Source: Tahibacter aquaticus (GTDB taxonomy: Bacteria > Pseudomonadota > Gammaproteobacteria > Xanthomonadales > Rhodanobacteraceae). Taken from it: a stretch of DNA of 64,000 bases. The position numbers were made by a program, and so were the translations under genes. Positions within the stretch are counted from its first letter, which is position 1. Every line of letters begins with the position of its first letter. This document shows positions 57,139 through 64,000 of the stretch, one piece after another. The notes under the pieces were generated by a model, which was given only the letters and a program-made list of their open reading frames with translations, did not search any database and was not told the DNA's origin. The stretch covers positions 62,001-126,000 of the forward strand of contig NZ_SNZH01000012.1 in assembly GCF_004363655.1 (NCBI RefSeq). The letters are read 5' to 3'.

Positions 57139-58173
57139 TCAGTCGCCCATCTGGCGCTGGCGATGTTCCCAGCGCTCCTGGGCGTCCAGGCATAACGTGG
57201 CGATGGGACGTGCTTCAAGCCGCTCCAGACCGATGTCTTCGTCGGTCTCTTCGCAATAGCCGTAGCGGCCTTCTTCGATGCGCTTGAGCGCCTTGTCGAT
57301 CTTGGCAATGAGCTTGCGATAGCGATCGCGCGTGCGCAGTTCCAGCGAGTTTTCGGTTTCCCGCGTCGCGCGTTCGGCTTCGTCGCCGATATCGCGCACT
57401 TCTTCGCGCAGGTTGTCGATGGTCTGCTTGGATTCTTCCACCAACTGGTCGCGCCAGTCGCGCAACTTGTTGCGGAAGAAAGCCAGGTGCATCGGGTTCA
57501 TGTATTCCTCGTCCGAGGACGGACGGAAACCCGGCGGCAGATCGATATTCGTGGTGGCGGCGAGCGCATAGCGACCACCTTCCATCGTGATACCGGCTTC
57601 GGAGGCGGTCGGTGTGATGACACCTTTGCGCGAATTCTTTTTGCTTTCTTCTGTGATCACTTGCTTCGTCGGTTTGCTGGAAGGGGCTGGTATTTCGGGT
57701 GTCGCACTGGCTACCGCAGCTGCCGCGATGGCGACGGGCTCCGGCTTCACGGCGGCAGCGGGTTTCTTCGCTGCTTCCGGCTTTGCCGCCGAACTGGCGG
57801 CCGACGGAATGGTAGGCGTCGCTTGTTTCACATTTGCGGAAACTGGCGCAGCCTCGGTCTTGCTTTTGACGGCGGCAGGCGCGGGTTTCGCTACAGCTGT
57901 CGATTTTACATTCTTGCCATTGCTGGCGGATGGTTTCGGCGCAGGCTTGCCGCCGCCTTTCGCTACCGCCTTGGCCGCAACCGCGGCGGGCTTGGCCGCT
58001 TTCGCAGACTTAGCTGCCGGCTTGACCGGCTTGGCAGCCATTTTCTTCGGCGCCGCCGATTTGGCAGCGCTCTTCTTGGCTGGAACTGCTGACTTCAGCG
58101 CCGCCTTGGCACCCGAGGACGTCTTGCTCGCGGCGGCAACTGTCTTAGCCGTACTTCCCGTGCTTTTCGCCAT
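57139..58173 (-). CDS. dksA: DksA-family RNA polymerase-binding regulator with long basic N-terminal extension
   Basis: 344 residues, more than twice E. coli DksA. Residues 1-180 are low-complexity Ala/Lys/Pro, histone-H1-like. The C-terminal 120 residues are the DksA coiled coil and globular domain: HLAFFRNKLRDWRDQLVEESKQTI ... LELRTRDRYRKLIAKIDKALKRIEEGRYGYC. The zinc finger is degenerate: Cys307-x2-Thr310 and Cys328-x2-Ala331 replace the two CxxC pairs. DksA binds the RNA polymerase secondary channel and works with ppGpp. Long basic N-termini occur in Xanthomonadales DksA. It is divergent from yidD. Confidence 0.92.
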   Translation of the reverse strand: MAKSTGSTAKTVAAASKTSSGAKAALKSAVPAKKSAAKSAAPKKMAAKPVKPAAKSAKAAKPAAVAAKAVAKGGGKPAPKPSASNGKNVKSTAVAKPAPAAVKSKTEAAPVSANVKQATPTIPSAASSAAKPEAAKKPAAAVKPEPVAIAAAAVASATPEIPAPSSKPTKQVITEESKKNSRKGVITPTASEAGITMEGGRYALAATTNIDLPPGFRPSSDEEYMNPMHLAFFRNKLRDWRDQLVEESKQTIDNLREEVRDIGDEAERATRETENSLELRTRDRYRKLIAKIDKALKRIEEGRYGYCEETDEDIGLERLEARPIATLCLDAQERWEHRQRQMGD

Positions 58174-58285
58174 TTCCGTTCACCGTTGTGGCTAGGCGGC
58201 GGCGTGTTATAGCCTAAGTCCCCAGCACCGGCAACCGCCGGAAACTTGCGCAGCGCGCAAGCCAAGTCCTTCGCTTTTCGCCTCC

Positions 58286-58543
58286 GTGACCCGGCTAATA
58301 CTCTATTTGCTTGGCCTGTACAAGCGCCTGATCAGTCCCTTGTTCGGCGCACGCTGCCGCTATCATCCCAGTTGCTCGCACTATGCGCGCGTTGCGGTGA
58401 GCCGGCACGGTGCCGCGCGTGGCTCGCTGCTGGCGGCCTGGCGCCTGCTGCGTTGCAACCCCTTCAGCGCCGGCGGTTTCGACTACGTACCCGAGCACTT
58501 CACGTTGCGGCGACAGCCGCCACCGCCACCATCCAAGGAATGA
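58286..58543 (+). CDS. yidD: Membrane protein insertion efficiency factor YidD
   Basis: 85 residues from a GTG start. The family sequence is unmistakable: [62 protein letters not shown], with conserved Cys residues. A Pro-rich tail ends it. YidD sits at the inner membrane and assists YidC-dependent insertion. It is usually found between rnpA and yidC, but here it precedes pyrC by two bases, an unusual location. Confidence 0.93.
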   Translation: MTRLILYLLGLYKRLISPLFGARCRYHPSCSHYARVAVSRHGAARGSLLAAWRLLRCNPFSAGGFDYVPEHFTLRRQPPPPPSKE

Positions 58544-58545
58544 CG

Positions 58546-59880
58546 ATGACGAACTGGCTGATCCGCAATGCCGAGCTGGTCAACGAAGGGCGGCGCTACG
58601 TCGCCGACGTGCGTCTGCGCGACGGACGCATAGAAACCATTGCCGGCGAACTGGCGGCACAGGCCGGCGAAAGCGTCGTCGACGCCGCCGGTCATTGGCT
58701 GCTGCCCGGCATGATCGACGACCAGGTGCATTTCCGCGAGCCGGGCCTGGAGCACAAGGCCGATTTCGCCACCGAATCGCGCGCTGCAGTCGCCGGCGGC
58801 ATCACCAGCTACATGGAGATGCCCAATTCCAAGCCGACGACGACGACGCTGGACGCGCTGGAAGACAAGTATGTCCGCGCCGCGGCCAAGTCGGCCGCCA
58901 ACCATGCTTTCTATCTGGGCGCGACCAACGACAATCTCGAAGTGATCCGCTCGCTCGACCCGCGCGCCGCCTGCGGCATCAAGATCTTCATGGGCGCCTC
59001 CACCGGCAACATGCTGGTCGATAACCCGGACACGCTGGACGCGATCTTCCGCGACGCACCGACCATCATCGTGACGCATTGCGAAGACACGCCGACCATC
59101 GACGCCAACCTCGCGCGCGAGCGCGAACTCTATAACGGCGCCATTCCGGTCGAACGCCATCCGTACATCCGCTCGCGCGAAGCCTGCCTCAAGTCGTCCA
59201 CGCTGGCCGTGAGCCTGGCACGCCGCCATGGCACGCGCCTGCATATCCTGCATATCACCACGGCCGAGGAACTGGCTCTGTTCCAGCCCGGCCCGCTCAA
59301 GGACAAGCGCATCACCGCGGAGACCTGCATCCACTTCCTGCAGTTTTCGGAACGCGACTACGCCACGCTGGGCAACCAGATCAAATGCAACCCGGCGATC
59401 AAGTCCGAAAGGGATCGCCTGGCCATCATCGAGGCACTCAGGGACGGCCGCATCGACGTGCTGGCCACCGACCACGCGCCGCATACCATCGAGGAAAAAG
59501 CCCTGCCCTACGAACAGGCACCGTCCGGCCTGCCGCTGGTGCAGTTCGCCCTGCAATGCGCGCTGGAACAGCATTTCGCCGGCACCCTGCCGCTGGAACG
59601 CATCGTGGAAAGCCTTACCCACGCACCGGCGCAACTGTTCCAGGTGGCCGAACGTGGCTATCTGCGCGAGGGCTACAAGGCCGACCTGGTGCTGGTCGAT
59701 CCGAACAAGCCGCATACGGTGAAGCGCGAGGAAGTGCTGTCGCGCTGCGGCTGGTCGCCGTTCGAAGGGCATACCTTCCGCTCCAGCATTGCCTCGACCT
59801 GGGTCAACGGACGGCGCGTCTGGGACGGCATTCGCATCGACGACAGCGTACGCGGCGAGCGCCTGGCGTTCGATCGATGA
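58546..59880 (+). CDS. pyrC: Dihydroorotase (class I)
   Basis: 444 residues from the ATG at 58546; an ATG at 58540 sits too close to the AAGGA ribosome binding site. The amidohydrolase metal site is intact: DDQVHFREPG (His-x-Arg), the carboxylated Lys in GIKIFMGAS, THCED and HILHITTAEE for two His, and the catalytic Asp in LATDHAPHT. It cyclises carbamoyl aspartate in pyrimidine synthesis. Allantoinase and hydantoinase relatives are possible, but the DxHxREPG...DHAPH set suits dihydroorotase. It lies between yidD and the M23 gene with tight spacing. Confidence 0.9.
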   Translation: MTNWLIRNAELVNEGRRYVADVRLRDGRIETIAGELAAQAGESVVDAAGHWLLPGMIDDQVHFREPGLEHKADFATESRAAVAGGITSYMEMPNSKPTTTTLDALEDKYVRAAAKSAANHAFYLGATNDNLEVIRSLDPRAACGIKIFMGASTGNMLVDNPDTLDAIFRDAPTIIVTHCEDTPTIDANLARERELYNGAIPVERHPYIRSREACLKSSTLAVSLARRHGTRLHILHITTAEELALFQPGPLKDKRITAETCIHFLQFSERDYATLGNQIKCNPAIKSERDRLAIIEALRDGRIDVLATDHAPHTIEEKALPYEQAPSGLPLVQFALQCALEQHFAGTLPLERIVESLTHAPAQLFQVAERGYLREGYKADLVLVDPNKPHTVKREEVLSRCGWSPFEGHTFRSSIASTWVNGRRVWDGIRIDDSVRGERLAFDR

Positions 59881-60770
59881 GGCCTGTCGTTTCGCCCGTG
59901 CTGCGGGCGCAGGTTCGCGGCGCCGCCCTGCTTGCCCTGCCCTTGCTGCTCGCCCACGGCACTGCCCTGGCGGCTGCGCCGGCACCGGCAAAGCCGCAGC
60001 CCACTCCATCGGCAGCTGCAACGGCGCTGCCATCGCGCGTACAGCAAGGCCAGCTGGTGGCCGCGCAGACCGAACCGGGCAGCGAAGTCAGCGTCGGCGA
60101 ACGCCAGTCCCGTGTCGGCGCCGACGGCCGCTACGTGTTCGGCATTGAGCGCGATGCGTCGGCGCAGCTGCAAGTCGTCATCCGCAAGCCCGGCGGCAAG
60201 ACCGAGCGGCATACGCTGGAAGTGACCCAGCGCCAGTACAAGATTGAAAAAGTAAACGGCCTGCCGCAGCACACCGTCACGCCCGATCCGGAACTGGCCA
60301 AGCGCATCGCCGAACAGCAGGCGCGCGTAAGCCAGGCGCGGGAGCGCGACGACGACCGCAACGACTATCTTGCCGGCTTCCAGCGCCCGGTCCAGGGCCG
60401 CATCAGCGGCGTCTACGGCAGCCAGCGCATCGACAACGGCGTGCCCAAGTCACCGCACTATGGCCTGGACATCGCTGTACCCACCGGCACGCCGGTGAAG
60501 GCGCCGGCCGCAGGAATCGTCAGCTTTGCTGCGAGCGACCTGATATTGACCGGCGGCACGGTATTGATCGATCACGGCCATGGCCTGAGCAGTTCTTTCC
60601 TGCACCTGAGCCGTATCGATGTGAAAGCCGGCGACAAAGTGACCCGAGGGCAGGTATTCGCCGCGGCCGGTGCAACCGGACGCGCCAGCGGACCACATGT
60701 CCATTGGGGGTTCAACTGGTTCGATGTGCGGCTGGATCCGGAACTGCTGACGCCTGCCGCCACGCGCTGA
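59877..60770 (+). CDS. Secreted M23 family (LytM-type) peptidase
   Basis: 297 residues, starting with ATGA overlapping the pyrC stop. A signal peptide (about 1-33, GTALA|AA) is followed by a Pro/Ala spacer, a beta domain (about 52-120) and an M23 domain. The zinc ligands are His194 and Asp198 (SPHYGLDIAVP) and His276 in GPHVHWGFNWF, with catalytic His274. It should cut peptidoglycan cross-links in the periplasm, since the active site is complete, or activate an amidase. Coupling with pyrC is positional only. Confidence 0.93.
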   Translation: MRPVVSPVLRAQVRGAALLALPLLLAHGTALAAAPAPAKPQPTPSAAATALPSRVQQGQLVAAQTEPGSEVSVGERQSRVGADGRYVFGIERDASAQLQVVIRKPGGKTERHTLEVTQRQYKIEKVNGLPQHTVTPDPELAKRIAEQQARVSQARERDDDRNDYLAGFQRPVQGRISGVYGSQRIDNGVPKSPHYGLDIAVPTGTPVKAPAAGIVSFAASDLILTGGTVLIDHGHGLSSSFLHLSRIDVKAGDKVTRGQVFAAAGATGRASGPHVHWGFNWFDVRLDPELLTPAATR

Positions 60771-60827
60771 GAAAAGCCGGCAGCAAGGCGTAGCCGCTTC
60801 CCGATTTTTCCACAAGCAAAACCAAAG

Positions 60828-60850
60828 AAGGCCCCGCCAGGCGGGGCCTT
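60828..60850 (-). terminator. Bidirectional terminator between the M23 peptidase and TonB receptor genes
   Basis: The 10-bp stem AAGGCCCCGC / GCGGGGCCTT has a 3-base loop. On the minus strand it is followed by CTTTGGTTTTGC and lies 27 bases after the receptor stop. It can also close the yidD-pyrC-M23 transcript. Confidence 0.85.
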
Positions 60851-60877
60851 CGACTTGCACGAGCAACGCGGTCCCGG

Positions 60878-63799
60878 TCAGAAGCGCTGGTGGTACTTCA
60901 CGTAGTAGAAGCGACCGATGTCGAATCCGCCGTAGTAGGACACATTGGCACTGGGCTGCGAGTAGATCGGCGCCGCCTGGTGGTTGAACACGTTGTTGGC
61001 GCCGAGCGAGATCGTTGCGTTCCAGGGCGCCTTCCAGCGTAGTTGCAGGTCGTGAAAGGTGTTGGAGCCGATTTCGTTGATCGCACGCGAATCGGCCGGA
61101 TTCGCGGCGATATAGCCCGGGTTGCTGCACTCGTCGGGGAAGGCCGCCGCGTTGAGGCAGGTTTCCTTCAGGCCGGAGAAGTAGCGCGTGCTCCAGCTGG
61201 CGCCGAAGCTGCCCTTGTCCCAGCCCAGTGTGATGTTGGAACGCAGGCGGAAGCTGGCGCTGCTGTTGGCGGTGACGGCAAAGCCGTTCTGCTGGCTCGG
61301 GCTTACGCGCGAGTCGTTGCTGCTCTTGAACTCATAGCTGTTGACGTAGGTGTTCTGCCAGACCAGGTTGAAATTGCCCCAGCTTTCAGTGGGAAGGCGG
61401 TAGGACAGATCGAAATCGAAGCCCTGCGTTTCCTCATAGCCGCCATTGCGCACGCGGAAGACCAGCGTATCGACGATGCCGGTGATCGGATCGCGGGTGA
61501 AGTCATTGCAGCGGGCGGCGATGCCTTCCACGTAGCAGTCGTTGAGCTTCTGAGTCGGCGTATCGGCGGTGATGGTGTTTTCGACCTTGATCTTCCACCA
61601 GTCGAGGCTCATGTTGAGGCCGTCGGAGAACGTCGGGCTCCAGACTACGCCCAAAGTGCTGGACTTGGATTCTTCCGGCACAAGGTTGGCGTTGGAACCT
61701 GAAACGAAGGCCAGCGGCGTCTGCGCATTGGCTACTGTTGTCGGCACGAAACCCTGCTGCAGCTGACGGAAGGTGGCAGCGTTGGCGATGTCCTGGGCAC
61801 AACGCGCACGCACGCTCGCGTTATTGGTCGCCGCGCCGAAACGTGTGTCGCAGGGATCGGTATAGAACGAGAACGTCTGCGAGCCGCCGCCGTACAGATT
61901 GGCGATGGTCGGCGCGCGGAAGCCGTCGGCGCGGGTGCCGCGGAACATCAGTTGGTCGATCGGTTTCCAGGTGAAGCCGAACTTGTTGTTGGTGGTATTG
62001 CCGAAGGTGTCGTAGTCGGAGAAGCGCGTGGCGACGCTGAGACTCAGGTCCTTGGCGAAGGCGACGTCGCGCAGAACCGGCACGAAGAATTCGGCATAGA
62101 CCTCCTGCACCTTGTAGCTGCCACTGGTCGGCTTGGACGCGAGATTGGTCGACGACGCGGTCTGCGACAGCGCGTCAGGAATGAACTCGCCGCTTTCCTT
62201 GCGGTGTTCCACACCGAACGCAAACGACAGATCGCCGGCCGGCAGCGCAACGATAGGGCCGGTCACGTTGGCCGAATACACCTTGGTTTCGGTCTTGCCC
62301 GTGGAATGCTCTTCCTGGAACAGGAAATCCTGCAGTTCCTGGTTGTTGTAGAGGCTGCCGTCGCCTTCGCGGCCGAACGGCAGGAACGGGTTCCACGGCA
62401 CGCAATTGGCGAAGCTGACCGGCGCGGCGGCAGTACCGCATTGCACGCGGCCATCTGCGTTGAGGAACGACGGGCCGACTGCAGCGGCGACGCGTGGCAG
62501 GTTCAGGTTGCCGTAGTTGCTCTGCACCAGCTTGTTCTGGTTGTACATGTAGCCCACGTCCCAATCGAACGTGCGGTCGGCGAAATTGAACGAGCCGTCC
62601 AGACCAGCGGTGACGCGGAAGGTATCCAGATCGCTGTCGGATACGCGCGGCACCTCCCAGGTACGGCGCAGCCAGTTGATCGGGTTGGTATTGGTGTTGC
62701 CGTGCCAGCTGCCCAGCGGGTTGTAGTAGCTGTTGGGGGACATCTGCGTGCCAGGGAACGCGATGCTCTGGAACGGATAGCCAGCAACCTGGCGCGCTGC
62801 GTCGCGGTTGCTGTACAGGATGTCGCCCTTGAAGCGGACGGCTTCGTTGATGTTGTAGTCGCCGCTGACGAACAGCGTCTTGGTCGACTGCGGCGTGCGC
62901 AGGTCGGTCTGCGAGTTGGTATTGCTCACGTCGCCGTCGGGCGCCGAACCGTTGACCGGGTGGAAATTGGCATAGTTATACGGGTCTGCACCGCGATCGA
63001 GCACGCGCGTGCCCCCGGTGGTGATGGCGCCCCACTGGCTGACCGTGGTCCAGCCCAGGAACGGATGCAGGTGCGAACGCGGATAACGGCTGAAGTCGCG
63101 GTCGGACGACTGGACCTTCTGCTCGTCGCTGTACTCGGCCGTGACCAGAAGCGAACCCTTGTCGCCCTTGTAGCCCAGCACCATGTCGTACTTCTCGATG
63201 TCGCCGTCGCCTTCGCCGTACTGACCCCAGTAGGCGTTGGCTTCCATGCCCTCGTAATTGCTGCGGGTGATGAAATTGATCACGCCGCCGATCGCGTCGG
63301 AACCGTATACCGAGGAAGCGCCGTCCTTGAGGATTTCGACCGACTGGATCATCGCGGTCGGAATCACCGAGATGTCCTGCAGTCCACCAGTGGTGATGCC
63401 CAGGCGCTTGCCGTTGACCAGGATCAGGGTGCGATTGGCGCCCAGGTTGCGCAGGCTGATGAAGGAACCGCCGACGGCTTCGCCGGAACTCAGCGGCTGG
63501 GCACGGCTGATGGTCGGCGAACCGGTCGCGGAAACGTTCTGCAAGATGTCGGCGACCGACTGGAAGCCCTGGCGTTCGATTTCGGCGCGATCGATGACGA
63601 GCACCGGCTGCGCGGTTTCCAGATCGACCTTGCGGATGCGCGAGCCGGTCACTTCCACGCGTTCCAGTTGCGCAGGCTCGTCGGCGGCGGCCGGCGACTG
63701 CGCAAAGGCAAAGCCCGGTGCAAGGCCGACAACGCCGACCGCACCGCTGGCCAGAGCGAAACGTACAGCCCGCACAAGCAGATTCTGATCACATGACAT
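60878..63799 (-). CDS. TonB-dependent outer membrane receptor
   Basis: 973 residues. A signal peptide (about 1-33, FAFA|QS) is followed by a TonB-box-like LERVEVTGSRIRK. The plug domain (about 60-170) contains SVADILQNVSATGSP, SLRNLGANRTLILVNGKRLG and VEILKDGASSVYGSDAIGGVINFIT. A 22-strand barrel follows, ending RFYYVKYHQRF with the terminal Phe needed for insertion. The ERVEVTGSRI form and LGANRTLVLVNG plug are those of the large Xanthomonadales/Sphingomonad receptors for carbohydrates or peptides, not classical siderophore receptors. GGAGAG precedes the ATG. No transporter or regulator gene is adjacent in the window. Confidence 0.94.
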   Translation of the reverse strand: MSCDQNLLVRAVRFALASGAVGVVGLAPGFAFAQSPAAADEPAQLERVEVTGSRIRKVDLETAQPVLVIDRAEIERQGFQSVADILQNVSATGSPTISRAQPLSSGEAVGGSFISLRNLGANRTLILVNGKRLGITTGGLQDISVIPTAMIQSVEILKDGASSVYGSDAIGGVINFITRSNYEGMEANAYWGQYGEGDGDIEKYDMVLGYKGDKGSLLVTAEYSDEQKVQSSDRDFSRYPRSHLHPFLGWTTVSQWGAITTGGTRVLDRGADPYNYANFHPVNGSAPDGDVSNTNSQTDLRTPQSTKTLFVSGDYNINEAVRFKGDILYSNRDAARQVAGYPFQSIAFPGTQMSPNSYYNPLGSWHGNTNTNPINWLRRTWEVPRVSDSDLDTFRVTAGLDGSFNFADRTFDWDVGYMYNQNKLVQSNYGNLNLPRVAAAVGPSFLNADGRVQCGTAAAPVSFANCVPWNPFLPFGREGDGSLYNNQELQDFLFQEEHSTGKTETKVYSANVTGPIVALPAGDLSFAFGVEHRKESGEFIPDALSQTASSTNLASKPTSGSYKVQEVYAEFFVPVLRDVAFAKDLSLSVATRFSDYDTFGNTTNNKFGFTWKPIDQLMFRGTRADGFRAPTIANLYGGGSQTFSFYTDPCDTRFGAATNNASVRARCAQDIANAATFRQLQQGFVPTTVANAQTPLAFVSGSNANLVPEESKSSTLGVVWSPTFSDGLNMSLDWWKIKVENTITADTPTQKLNDCYVEGIAARCNDFTRDPITGIVDTLVFRVRNGGYEETQGFDFDLSYRLPTESWGNFNLVWQNTYVNSYEFKSSNDSRVSPSQQNGFAVTANSSASFRLRSNITLGWDKGSFGASWSTRYFSGLKETCLNAAAFPDECSNPGYIAANPADSRAINEIGSNTFHDLQLRWKAPWNATISLGANNVFNHQAAPIYSQPSANVSYYGGFDIGRFYYVKYHQRF

Positions 63800-64000
63800 T
63801 CGTAACTCTCCTGCTCAAAGGTGTTTTTCGGGACGAACGCATCCATCCCGATCCCCAGGTCACCCTGTAGCCGCCGCCCCTGAAAGCCGGTGCCATACGA
63901 GTGCTTTTGGTCGTGGTGTTGACAATGCAGCAGTTGGAACTTCCCCCGCGCAACAATAACGGGAGGTGCGGCCTTGCGAAACCTTACGAAGGAAATCGTA
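63800..64000. other. Upstream region of the TonB receptor gene
   Basis: 201 bases to the window edge, presumably holding the receptor promoter on the minus strand. I see no clear promoter there. A plus-strand TTGACA at 63919-63924 lacks a -10 partner. Confidence 0.4.

Noticed and set aside
63919-63924. TTGACA -35 hexamer on the plus strand
   Set aside because: No -10 hexamer at the proper distance and no plus-strand gene follows within the window.

Overview
The window is about 65% GC, densely packed and chromosomal, with bacterial housekeeping genes throughout. Several features point to the order Xanthomonadales (Lysobacterales), probably a Rhodanobacteraceae member such as a Dokdonella- or Tahibacter-like organism. 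These are an arginine operon built on N-acetylornithine carbamoyltransferase instead of ornithine carbamoyltransferase, a fused acetylglutamate kinase/acetyltransferase, a DksA with a long Ala/Lys/Pro-rich N-terminus, and exported proteases ending in an IFRN-x-FEP tail. The taxonomic call is inference from gene content. No tRNA, rRNA, CRISPR, insertion sequence or prophage was recognised.

Layout. 1-5.4 kb: two tandem, near-identical secreted subtilisin-like proteases (the first cut by the window edge), each with its own terminator. 5.5-9.8 kb (minus): an omega-amidase/aminotransferase pair and a YqjD-YqjE-YqjK-like membrane stress operon ending in an AI-2E-family permease. 10.2-18.7 kb (plus): an ECF sigma/anti-sigma pair, a YigZ protein, an ABC exporter and an RND efflux pump with its adaptor. 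19.2-21.3 kb: a secreted M28 aminopeptidase.

21.5-26.7 kb (minus) is the most unusual part: a compact RiPP operon. A 49-residue precursor with a textbook double-glycine leader is too short for ordinary gene calling. It is followed by an intergenic hairpin, a graspetide-type ATP-grasp ligase, a C39-peptidase ABC transporter and an HlyD-type adaptor. I read it as a marinostatin/microviridin-like graspetide system with a core that I do not recognise.

27-44 kb is a mixed region: a LysR regulator divergent from a coupled MFS/mini-membrane-protein/cupin set, an M14 carboxypeptidase, small YdeI and GNAT proteins, a cardiolipin synthase, a large response regulator with degenerate GGDEF and EAL domains, exonuclease VII large subunit, a catabolic-type acetolactate synthase with an aldehyde dehydrogenase, and a GH8 glucanase. 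44.6-54.2 kb (minus) is the argF'-argG-argE'-argB(A)-argC-argH-proB-proA operon, most genes overlapping by a few bases. Its leader encodes a short peptide with clustered Arg codons followed by mutually exclusive antiterminator and terminator arms, so it looks like a classical attenuator. 54.3-64 kb: a glycine-zipper protein, cysS-sufE, dksA, yidD-pyrC-M23 peptidase, and a large TonB-dependent receptor.

A family of short REP-like palindromes (GGTGC...GCACC) occurs in at least four intergenic regions, twice as head-to-head pairs.
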